From: Bacteroidota bacterium
Lineage (GTDB): Bacteria; Bacteroidota; Bacteroidia; Bacteroidales; Paludibacteraceae
NCBI GenBank assembly: GCA_017860335.1
Contig: JAFNAU010000040.1
Coordinates: 1 to 10,363, forward strand
DNA: 10,363 bases
Reading direction: 5' to 3'
Shown: piece after piece, positions 1-6,798 of the stretch
Position numbering within the stretch: position 1 is the first letter of the stretch
How the letters are laid out: every line of letters begins with the position of its first letter
Program-made: the position numbers and the translations under genes
The notes under the pieces: model-generated
Databases searched by the model: none
What the model saw: only the letters and a program-made list of their open reading frames with translations
Told to the model about the DNA's origin: nothing

Positions 1-36
1 AAAAAAGCTGCCTTATAACAATGTATAAGACAGCTT
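1..36 (-). terminator. Rho-independent terminator of the efflux operon
   Basis: Read on the minus strand, arms at 36-24 and 17-5 form a 13-bp stem (AAGCTGTCTTATA with TATAAGGCAGCTT, one G-U wobble) around a 6-nt loop. A run of U follows at positions 6-1. It lies 27 bp past the stop codon of the last efflux-operon gene and is the natural end of that transcript. On the plus strand the wobble becomes an A/C mismatch and no T-tract follows, so it looks directional. Confidence 0.88.
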
Positions 37-63
37 CGGAATAGTATTACGTGCGGCGCGCGT

Positions 64-357
64 TTAATACATTTCCTCTATATTCCACACAAAAGCTCTT
101 AACCCGAGCATTTCGGACGATTTATCGAGGTTTTTCAGCGCTTCCATAATTGGTTTTACTTTTGGATCATCTACTACGGTGAGCAAGGCATTGTTCAATG
201 ATGGCCAGGCATGATTTCCAAAGTGCGGTTCACCTGATTTGCTTCCCCGACCTTGCACGTTTTCCCAAAATGTAAAGCCACGTACATGGTTTTCATTCAG
301 TATTGCAATGACCTGATCTTTGAAAGCCTGATCGAAAGGAATAAATATCGTTTTCAT
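64..357 (-). CDS. PII-like transporter-associated protein (PG0541 type)
   Basis: This 97-residue soluble protein shows the beta-alpha-beta-beta-alpha-beta pattern of the PII/CutA-like fold. Strand 1 is about residues 2-8, helix 1 about 10-24, and strand 2 about 27-36, ending in the PII-type GRGSKSG turn (36-42). A shortened T-loop region spans about 40-54 and contains H45, H49 and W51. Strand 3 (ALLTVVDD) is about 57-64, helix 2 about 65-80, and strand 4 (LRAFVWNIEEM) about 86-96. It is shorter than true GlnB/GlnK (about 112 residues) and lacks the usual uridylylation-site T-loop. P. gingivalis PG0541 sits in the same place behind an RND pump, and PII-like proteins linked to RND exporters have been proposed as a distinct branch; both points are from memory. 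It is the last gene of the operon, 36 bp after the pump. A trimeric sensor binding a nucleotide or metal and modulating the pump is inference. The fold is fairly secure and the ligand is unknown. Confidence 0.8.
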   Translation of the reverse strand: MKTIFIPFDQAFKDQVIAILNENHVRGFTFWENVQGRGSKSGEPHFGNHAWPSLNNALLTVVDDPKVKPIMEALKNLDKSSEMLGLRAFVWNIEEMY

Positions 358-393
358 TTTGTTTTCAAATTAATTGATTAATACGGCTGTTCG

Positions 394-3300
394 TTACCGT
401 GCTGATTGTTTATTTACTTTGGCCAGCTTATGCATTTTTCGTTTCATGCCCATACCAGCTGTGATGGCGTACAGTGAAGGTACAATCACCAAAGTCAGCA
501 AGGTAGATACGGTAAGACCTCCGATTACACTTACAGCCATTGGTTTCCACATTTCGGATCCCTGACTGTTGGATAATGCCATTGGCAACATACCCAGAAT
601 GGTGGTCAGTGTGGTCATCACCACAGGGCGCAAACGGGAACGACCGCCTTTTACCACTGCCTGAACGATACCCATTCCACGTTCGCGGTTGAGGTTGATG
701 TAGTCCACAAGCACAATACCATTTTTCACCACTATACCCACCAGCATGATAACTCCGATAACTGACATCATGTTGATTGTCTGACCAGACATGAAAAGCG
801 CCAGTGAAACACCCGAAATACCGAATGGAATAGAGAACATGGTGATAAAAGGATAAACCAGTGACTCGAACTGCGATGCCATTACAATATATACCAGCAG
901 CACGATAATCAGGAGCAGGGTTCCCATATCGGCGAATGATTCCTGCTGATCCTGGTACGAGCCACCTACTTCGAGATAAACATCGCCCGGGATATCCATT
1001 TTAGCGATAGCTTCATTAATTGATTTTACAGCTTTGTCCATGGTAGTGCCTGATAGTGTCGAAGCAAGCGTGATGACACGCTGCCGGTTTTTGCGCTCGA
1101 TGGTAGGCGGTGTAAACCTTTCGACCACTTTACCAAGTTCCTTCAGTCTTACTGCCTGACCCTGAGCGTTGTAGATGAGGATATTTTCGATGGCTTCAAT
1201 GGACTGGCGATACTTCGGATCATAGGCGATACGGATATTGTATTCTTCCCCGTCTTCGCGGTACAACGAGGCTGTCAAACCGTTGATACGGTTACGCAGA
1301 TAATTGGAAGCCGTACTGATATTAAGACCATTCAGCGCCAGTTTCTCGCGATCGAAATCGACCTGATATTCGGGCACATAATCCTGACGGCTAATATTAA
1401 TATTGGCCAGACCGTCAATCTTACCAAGTTCAGTTTTCAAAGTGGCTGCAATTTTATCCGTTTTTGCGAAATCAAAACCATAAATTTCGACGTCGAGCGT
1501 AGATTGTCCCCCCATCATATTCATACCCCCTCCGGCAATAACTTTTGATTTCTGAATTTCGGGAATCATTTCCAGATCGCGGCGCAGACTGTCGCAAAGA
1601 CTAAACATCGATAAGCTCCTGTCTTCGAGTGGTTTCATACCCAGATTCATATTCACGATGTTACTCCCATTCGACTGCAAGGAACCCCATATATTCGAGC
1701 TACTTGCCTGCCCTACCGTGTAGTTGACTATTTCAAGAGCAGGATATTTTTTTCTCCATTCAGCTTCAAGTTTGGAAGCCACTTCACGCGAAATCTCCAT
1801 TCGCGTACCTACAGGCATTTCAATATTGACAGCAATACGGCCATTATCCTGCGGAGGGAAAAAGTCGGATCCTACAAACGCAATGGGTATCATGGAAAGA
1901 ATAAAGAAAAGAGTAGCAAGCACCATCACTGTCCAGCGGTGACGAACCGCCCAGTTTACCATACGGGCATATCTGTCATCCAGTCCATCGAGGAAACGTT
2001 CGATAGGAGTAAATACTTTTTTGAAAAAGGCTGTATGATTTTTGTTATACTGAAGCATTTGGGCACTCAGCATTGGTGTCAGTGTCATGGCGCAAATCAG
2101 CGACATCGTCATGATAATTGTTACAATCCATCCGAGCTGCGCGAACATCACCCCGGCCATACCGGAAATAAGCGTCAGCGGAAAGAATACGGCAATCAAC
2201 GTGAGTGTAGAAGCAACCACAGCAAGCGAAACCTCATTAGTTCCATGTATGGCAGCGCTCTTCGGACTGCTCCCCCGCTCTATATGCGAGGTAATATTCT
2301 CCAGCACAACAATGGCATCATCCACCACCATACCGATAGCTATGGATAAAGAACTCAGCGAAATAACGTTGAGCGAACCTCCCGTGGCTGACAAATAAAT
2401 GAACGAGGCCAGAAGTGACACTGGAATGGTGAGGATGATAATGATGGTAGCACGCCAACGGCCCAGGAAAAACAATACCACCAGAATTACGAAAAGAAAG
2501 GCAAACAGAACAGTTTCGGCAAGTCCCTTAATCGTGTTTTTAATACTCTGCGAGGTATCGTTAATAAGACTGAGTTTTATATCGGGTGGAAGATTTTTCT
2601 TAATATCGGGTAAAACCTTATTAATTTCGTTGGCAATCTGAACCGTATTGGCGCCAGCCTGTTTCTGCACAACAATCATTGCGCCCTGAACACCATTGGT
2701 ATAGCTTTCCTGAAGTCGTTCTTCCTTGTCATCAAGCACATTGGCAATGTCTGACAAATAAACTGTTTTACCATTGTAGGTTCCGACAACAATACTTTTT
2801 AACTGGGAAACATCGCTGAATTCACCCTCAACCCGAATGGAATAGGTTTCGCTTCCGATATCCATATTACCCACCGGAGTATTCACATTTTCGAGCCGTA
2901 TATTCTGACCAATACCCTCGATGGTCAGGTTGTAAGCCTCCATTTTGGCCGGATCAACAAATACCTGCACTTCCCTTTCGGGTGCACCACTAATGGAGAC
3001 AGACCCTACTCCATTGATACGTGCCAGTGGATTGGATACGTTATCGTCCAGAATTTTATACAATGCCGGTAAACTTTTATCAGCTGTAGCCGCTATCATC
3101 ATTACCGGGATCATATCGGTACTAAACTTGAAAATTATAGGATCTCCGGCAGCATCAGGCAAATAGGTTTTAACCATATCGAGCTTGTCGCGAACATCGT
3201 TTGTCAGCACATCAATATCCAGACCGTAATCGAACTCGAGGGTTATGATTGATCTGTTTTCGCGTGACGTAGAGGTGATATTCTTCAGATTGGATACAGT

Positions 3301-3516
3301 ATTCAGCGTATTTTCCAATGGCCTGGTAATATTGGTTTCAATATCGGCGGCACTTGCGCCCTGGTAACTTGTTATTACCATAATCGTATTTGTTTCGATA
3401 TCAGGCAACAAGTCAATAGGCAGTTTATTCAGTGAAAAAAGTCCCAAAATCATTACTCCGATAAAAATCAATATCGTCATAATCGGCTTTTTTACTGCAC
3501 TTTCGTAAATTTTCAT
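394..3516 (-). CDS. RND efflux pump permease, HAE1/AcrB type
   Basis: Inner-membrane proton-driven exporter of 1040 residues, the normal length for AcrB relatives. It has the family layout: TM1 about 11-30, a large periplasmic loop to about 330, TM2-6 to about 485, TM7 about 528-550, a second periplasmic loop, and TM8-12 from 864 to about 1025. Proton-relay residues are present: D399 and D400 in TM4 (GMVVDDAIVVLEN) and K931 in TM10 (GIVVKNGIVLVDY), the equivalents of AcrB D407, D408 and K940. The paired aspartates place it with the HAE1 drug/amphiphile pumps rather than the CusA-type metal pumps, which have a different TM4 motif. After TM7 comes the usual FFPPQDNGRIAV segment. A Gly/Met-rich stretch GGGMNMMGG lies at residues 662-670. 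Homologues that pump xenobiotics include P. gingivalis XepB; the substrate here cannot be read from sequence. It lies 49 bp after the adaptor gene. No frameshift or internal stop is seen. Confidence 0.96.
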   Translation of the reverse strand: MKIYESAVKKPIMTILIFIGVMILGLFSLNKLPIDLLPDIETNTIMVITSYQGASAADIETNITRPLENTLNTVSNLKNITSTSRENRSIITLEFDYGLDIDVLTNDVRDKLDMVKTYLPDAAGDPIIFKFSTDMIPVMMIAATADKSLPALYKILDDNVSNPLARINGVGSVSISGAPEREVQVFVDPAKMEAYNLTIEGIGQNIRLENVNTPVGNMDIGSETYSIRVEGEFSDVSQLKSIVVGTYNGKTVYLSDIANVLDDKEERLQESYTNGVQGAMIVVQKQAGANTVQIANEINKVLPDIKKNLPPDIKLSLINDTSQSIKNTIKGLAETVLFAFLFVILVVLFFLGRWRATIIIILTIPVSLLASFIYLSATGGSLNVISLSSLSIAIGMVVDDAIVVLENITSHIERGSSPKSAAIHGTNEVSLAVVASTLTLIAVFFPLTLISGMAGVMFAQLGWIVTIIMTMSLICAMTLTPMLSAQMLQYNKNHTAFFKKVFTPIERFLDGLDDRYARMVNWAVRHRWTVMVLATLFFILSMIPIAFVGSDFFPPQDNGRIAVNIEMPVGTRMEISREVASKLEAEWRKKYPALEIVNYTVGQASSSNIWGSLQSNGSNIVNMNLGMKPLEDRSLSMFSLCDSLRRDLEMIPEIQKSKVIAGGGMNMMGGQSTLDVEIYGFDFAKTDKIAATLKTELGKIDGLANINISRQDYVPEYQVDFDREKLALNGLNISTASNYLRNRINGLTASLYREDGEEYNIRIAYDPKYRQSIEAIENILIYNAQGQAVRLKELGKVVERFTPPTIERKNRQRVITLASTLSGTTMDKAVKSINEAIAKMDIPGDVYLEVGGSYQDQQESFADMGTLLLIIVLLVYIVMASQFESLVYPFITMFSIPFGISGVSLALFMSGQTINMMSVIGVIMLVGIVVKNGIVLVDYINLNRERGMGIVQAVVKGGRSRLRPVVMTTLTTILGMLPMALSNSQGSEMWKPMAVSVIGGLTVSTLLTLVIVPSLYAITAGMGMKRKMHKLAKVNKQSAR

Positions 3517-3565
3517 TAATTATATTTTTTAATTATTTCGTAAAAAACAATTTCACTCAAAAAAA

Positions 3566-4585
3566 TTATTTTACAACCGTAACAGTTGCTCCATCAGTCA
3601 GTTTTGCCTGTCCGGCTATTACCACCTGCGCTCCCGAAGGAACTCCGGAAATAAGTTCGTACTCATTCTCCAGCCGCTGTCCAAGTTCTACCTGCAGGTA
3701 ACTTACTTTACCGTCGTTGTAGGTATATACATAACGTGCTCCTGAACCTGCCTGTTTGATAACTGCCTGGTCGGGTACCACAACTCTTTTTTCGGTTCCG
3801 TAATTAATAGTTACGCGTCCAAACATACCGGGACGTACTTTACTGTCGTTATTGGCAAGTTTTATTTCAACTGGGAAAGTACGCGTACGTTCATCGATAG
3901 TGGGATAAATAAGGCTTACGTTGCCACTGAATAATTGATTCGGGAAAACGTCGAAATGGATATCTACGTTCATTCCGGTTTTTATTTTCGAATAGTGCGA
4001 CTCCGACACATTTATCTGGATTTTCACCGGATTGATTTTCATAACGGTCAATACAGGCATTTGTCCCGAATACATATCGCCGCTGTCGTAGTTCTTTGCG
4101 GTAACTATACCACCTATCGGACTGGTAAGATAGGTATTTTCATTCAGATTACGAAGGGTGGTTTCTGCCTGTTCGAGTTGAGCCTTTACGTTGTCCACTT
4201 CCTGTTGTGATGTGCCGCCAACGGCAAACAATTCGGAAATACGGTTGTAATTACGGCGCAGGTTATCGATCTGTGTCTGATAATTGGCCAGATTTGCAGC
4301 ATCCATCTGAACGATACGCTGACCCGCAGCAACACGGCTGCCCACATTGACAAGTATACGGCGGATGCGGCCCGGAGATGCCGGTGCAATATTGTTTTTA
4401 ATTTCAGGCTGAACAGTAGCCGTATATTCCTGATTCTGCGGAACATCCCGTTCAAAAACCTGGGATAATTTTACCGTTAATACAGCATCTTTCTGTTGCG
4501 TTTTGTCTTTGCTTGCTTTGTTGCACGATACTAAACTAAAAGCAACCGCTATTAAACTGATAGTTAATAATTTATAGTTTTTCAT
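3566..4585 (-). CDS. RND periplasmic adaptor (membrane fusion) lipoprotein
   Basis: A 339-residue adaptor linking the RND pump to the outer-membrane channel. It begins with a lipoprotein signal peptide: KNYK, a hydrophobic run and lipobox LVSC with acylated C21 followed by N22, so it is predicted to be anchored to a membrane by lipid. Domains in order are a first half-lipoyl segment at about 69-95 (SPGRIRRILVNVGSRVAAGQ), a short alpha-helical hairpin at about 97-150 (TQIDNLRRNYNRI, EVDNVKAQLEQAE), a second half-lipoyl segment at about 155-181, a beta-barrel domain at about 185-262 (with RPGMFGRVTI), and a membrane-proximal domain from about 263 to the end. This is the AcrA/MexA family order. 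The hairpin is shorter than in AcrA. Start choice is fixed by the signal peptide. It sits between the TolC and pump genes, 28 bp from the former. Confidence 0.95.
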   Translation of the reverse strand: MKNYKLLTISLIAVAFSLVSCNKASKDKTQQKDAVLTVKLSQVFERDVPQNQEYTATVQPEIKNNIAPASPGRIRRILVNVGSRVAAGQRIVQMDAANLANYQTQIDNLRRNYNRISELFAVGGTSQQEVDNVKAQLEQAETTLRNLNENTYLTSPIGGIVTAKNYDSGDMYSGQMPVLTVMKINPVKIQINVSESHYSKIKTGMNVDIHFDVFPNQLFSGNVSLIYPTIDERTRTFPVEIKLANNDSKVRPGMFGRVTINYGTEKRVVVPDQAVIKQAGSGARYVYTYNDGKVSYLQVELGQRLENEYELISGVPSGAQVVIAGQAKLTDGATVTVVK

Positions 4586-4613
4586 ATGTTATGATGTTTT
4601 TTGTTACTGTGTA

Positions 4614-5948
4614 TTATTTATTTCCGAGAAGTTTTTCCAGGTCGGTTTTGGCCGACAGGTAGTCATATATAGCCTGATTGTATGCCAGACCCGATTGCTG
4701 ATAAGCCAGTTCGGCATTTGCCACATCCAGATAGGTTCCGGCACCGACTTCGTATCTTTTTTGCGATATAGTCATTGCTTTTTCGGCTTGACTGAGAGCA
4801 ACCTTGTTTGATTCGATCTGTTTCATTGCTTTTTCGATATTATTTATGTAACTCATTGCCTGCAGTTCCAGGCTGCGTTTGAGGTTGAGTTTCTGATCTT
4901 TTAGTTCATCAACCTGTATTTGCAGTTGTTTGTCTTTAAAGTAACGCTGTCCGCCCTGAAATAGCGGAATTGAAAGCACAATGCCCACATTCGATGCTGG
5001 GAACCATCGCTGATCACCTGTGAAGAGGATATCGTCGTTGGCAACCGACATATAATTATAGTTGAAGCTGGCCGATAGCGTAGGCATCCAAGAAGCACGC
5101 TGAAGTTTAACCGATTGGTTAAGCTGACGAGATTTAATATCAAACTGTTTCAGGTCCGAGTTATCGGCAAGTGTTGAAGTGTCAATTTTCAACACATCGG
5201 AGTACATTTTATTCTCGTAATCGGCCAAGCTGCCTTCGACTTTAATTTCCTGATCCATCTCCACTCCCATCAGCATTTTAAGCTGCAACCTGGTCAGTTC
5301 CACTCCATTCTCTGCAGCAGAGAGATTGGCTCCGACATTGCGCAACTGTACTTCCGCCCGTATGGATTCAAATTCGGAAACTACTCCCTGTTTGAATTTG
5401 TTCTGAACAATCCGGTTATTTTCAGTTGAGTTTTCGTAGGTTCTTTTCAGTACATTGTACGAATCCTGCGCCATCAGAATGGCATAATAGGCTTTGGAAA
5501 CCTGATTAACGAGTGCAATCTTGGATGAACGCGCACTTTCAAGCGCCAGTTCCATGTCAAGTTCCGACATATTGATTGATTGCCACAGCGCCGGAGCAAA
5601 TAACGGCAATGTAGCCATCAAGCCATTGGTGGAACCATTGAACGTGTTATCCTGACCCACTTCTATGCCATCGGGATTGGCAGGCATACCAGGTATTGAG
5701 AAAAACATTTTTTGTTTTTTCAAACTCCTTGCATACGATAAACCTAAAGAAACATTGGGCAATAATGCTCCATATTTTTCTTTCTTGCTGTATTCCACTC
5801 TTTTAATCTCTTTGTCGGCAATCTTGATAGTGGGATTTTCGCTTAACGCGATAGTGATTGCCTGTGGCAAACTCAGGGAAATGGTATCCTGTGCTGCCAC
5901 ACTACCGGCGAATATCAATCCGAAAATGAATAATACTGTCTTTTTCAT
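4614..5948 (-). CDS. TolC-family outer-membrane efflux channel
   Basis: A 444-residue outer-membrane factor with a Sec signal peptide (MKKTVLFIFG onward, likely cleaved at VAA|Q after residue 19). The mature part has the two repeated OEP halves of TolC-like proteins. The first half opens with LPQAITIALSENPTIK at about 27-42, and the second covers roughly the last 190 residues. The C-terminal half shows the characteristic family pattern of a helical segment ending in ISQKRYEVGAGTYLDVANAE and a final YDYLSAKTDLEKLLG. Trimers of this family form the exit duct across the outer membrane and periplasm. It follows the TetR gene by 17 bp and precedes the adaptor, giving the outer-membrane factor, adaptor, pump order reported for P. 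gingivalis xepCAB. The start is supported by the signal peptide and by an A-rich stretch just upstream without a Shine-Dalgarno. Nothing suggests truncation. Confidence 0.95.
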   Translation of the reverse strand: MKKTVLFIFGLIFAGSVAAQDTISLSLPQAITIALSENPTIKIADKEIKRVEYSKKEKYGALLPNVSLGLSYARSLKKQKMFFSIPGMPANPDGIEVGQDNTFNGSTNGLMATLPLFAPALWQSINMSELDMELALESARSSKIALVNQVSKAYYAILMAQDSYNVLKRTYENSTENNRIVQNKFKQGVVSEFESIRAEVQLRNVGANLSAAENGVELTRLQLKMLMGVEMDQEIKVEGSLADYENKMYSDVLKIDTSTLADNSDLKQFDIKSRQLNQSVKLQRASWMPTLSASFNYNYMSVANDDILFTGDQRWFPASNVGIVLSIPLFQGGQRYFKDKQLQIQVDELKDQKLNLKRSLELQAMSYINNIEKAMKQIESNKVALSQAEKAMTISQKRYEVGAGTYLDVANAELAYQQSGLAYNQAIYDYLSAKTDLEKLLGNK

Positions 5949-5965
5949 TATCTTTTTATTTTTTC

Positions 5966-6580
5966 TTAATTATCAGCAATTTTATAATAGTTTTCAACCA
6001 TGTACCTGTAACCATTCTCATTGGTTATAAGTTTTACGATCAGATCTATAAAAAAATCCACGAGACGTTTCTTCGGTATTTTGGGTATAAAACTCTGCAT
6101 TTCATCAAAAGTGTGTCTGATCTGAATGGAGTGAAACAGGGATACGAGTTCGATATCAATGTCTTCTCTGTAAAATCCCTCTTCTATCCCTTTTCTCAGA
6201 TTATTCTCGAAACAACTTTTGATCCTGACGGTCTGTTTGTCTTTGAATTTCGCGTAAGTTGCCGGATAATATTTCTCCAGATCGTGCAGAAATGTATCCG
6301 GTTCCTTATCTATACGGTTTTTAAGCTCTTTGATGATTATAATCAGGGCATCTATTGCGTTCTTGTTTTTATACATTTTCTCAAAAACCTCAGTGTTTTT
6401 TCTCATTTCAAATTCCAATACGGCTTCGATCAGCGATTCCTTTTGCCCGAAATGATTGTAAAATGTTTTTTTAGATATACGCAATTCATTGCATATATCA
6501 TCAACAGAGATACTTTTTATACCAAAATTTATAAATTTCTGATGTGCGGTATAAACAATATTTTCAGCTAATTTTTCCAT
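5966..6580 (-). CDS. TetR/AcrR-family transcriptional regulator
   Basis: A 204-residue cytoplasmic repressor of typical TetR length. The N-terminal DNA-binding domain covers about residues 1-50. Its helix-turn-helix at about 26-45 carries the family signature, DDICNELRISKKTFYNHFGQKESL, split here as DDICNELRIS then KKTFYNHFGQKESL. The C-terminal three quarters is helical and poorly conserved, as usual for the ligand-binding and dimerisation domain, so the ligand cannot be guessed. It is the first gene of the efflux operon, only 17 bp before the TolC gene, and has a promoter just upstream (6598-6631). Autoregulation together with the pump is therefore the simplest inference. It is less common for the regulator to be the leading cistron of the pump operon than to be divergent from it, but this does occur in Bacteroidota. 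A long antisense reading frame opposite it is a shadow. Confidence 0.93.
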   Translation of the reverse strand: MEKLAENIVYTAHQKFINFGIKSISVDDICNELRISKKTFYNHFGQKESLIEAVLEFEMRKNTEVFEKMYKNKNAIDALIIIIKELKNRIDKEPDTFLHDLEKYYPATYAKFKDKQTVRIKSCFENNLRKGIEEGFYREDIDIELVSLFHSIQIRHTFDEMQSFIPKIPKKRLVDFFIDLIVKLITNENGYRYMVENYYKIADN

Positions 6581-6597
6581 ATTATGATTTGAATTTG

Positions 6598-6631
6598 CAA
6601 AACTATAAAAAAAACAGTAATGATGCTCAAT
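6598..6631 (-). promoter_or_regulatory. Predicted promoter of the tetR-efflux operon
   Basis: On the minus strand TAGTTTTG (6605-6598) matches the Bacteroidota -7 element TAnnTTTG exactly. A partial -33 element ATTG (6631-6628) stands 22 bp upstream, slightly longer than usual. Transcription would start near 6590, giving a leader of only about 10 nt before the tetR ATG. An 8-bp palindrome TTTGCAAA (6594-6601) overlaps the -7 element and could be part of an operator, but is short for a TetR site. Confidence 0.55.
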
Positions 6632-6708
6632 AAATCAGATATTTTTTTCACAAGAAAACATCATCTTACATATTTGATTATATATCAATTTATTACAAAA
6701 CAACAAAA

Positions 6709-6735
6709 GGAAACTTTAATAATATACAAGTTTCC
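6709..6735 (-). terminator. Second, weaker hairpin downstream of the wzc-like gene
   Basis: Perfect 8-bp inverted repeat GGAAACTT (6709-6716) and AAGTTTCC (6728-6735) with an 11-nt AT-rich loop. On the minus strand it is followed by TTTTGTTG, which is U-rich but broken by G. Placed just after the strong terminator, it reads as a backup terminator that protects the efflux promoter from read-through. A protein-binding site is the alternative. Confidence 0.4.
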
Positions 6736-6746
6736 CATTACCCAAT

Positions 6747-6779
6747 AAAAAAACTCTGAATCGTTTCAGAGTTTTTTTT
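6747..6779. terminator. Strong hairpin terminator after the wza-wzc unit
   Basis: A 14-bp perfect stem: AAAAAAACTCTGAA (6747-6760) pairs with TTCAGAGTTTTTTT (6765-6778) around a 4-nt loop. The stem is flanked by T-runs on both strands, so it is potentially bidirectional. It begins about 20 bp past the stop codon of the kinase gene and separates the polysaccharide export transcript from the efflux operon. There is no plus-strand gene nearby that would need it. Confidence 0.9.
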
Positions 6780-6798
6780 ACTATCCAATTATTGTTGT

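Noticed and set aside
1939..2349. 136-codon plus-strand frame inside the pump gene
   Set aside because: It lies wholly opposite conserved pump sequence including the TM4 aspartates, and its His/Arg/Asn-rich translation has no domain character.
394..3516. CusA-type heavy-metal pump as the identity of the RND protein
   Set aside because: TM4 carries the paired aspartates D399 and D400 and TM10 has K931, the HAE1 drug-pump pattern. The Met-rich loop alone does not justify a metal-pump call.
4186..4455. 89-codon minus-strand frame inside the adaptor gene
   Set aside because: It is an out-of-frame overlap with the well supported adaptor lipoprotein, whose half-lipoyl and hairpin segments occupy this stretch.
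6113..6571. 152-codon open frame on the plus strand opposite tetR
   Set aside because: It is antisense to a clear TetR gene, is rich in Phe/Ile/Tyr without a recognisable domain, and has no promoter of its own. It is a shadow frame.
6594..6601. Palindrome TTTGCAAA over the tetR -7 element as an operator
   Set aside because: The symmetry stops after 8 bp, whereas TetR-family sites are usually longer. It partly reflects the TTTG of the promoter itself, so it is only mentioned with the promoter.
6674..6688. Inverted repeat TTGAT-TATAT-ATCAA as a TetR operator
   Set aside because: The arms are only 5 bp in very AT-rich DNA and lie about 85 bp from the predicted start site. Chance occurrence is likely.
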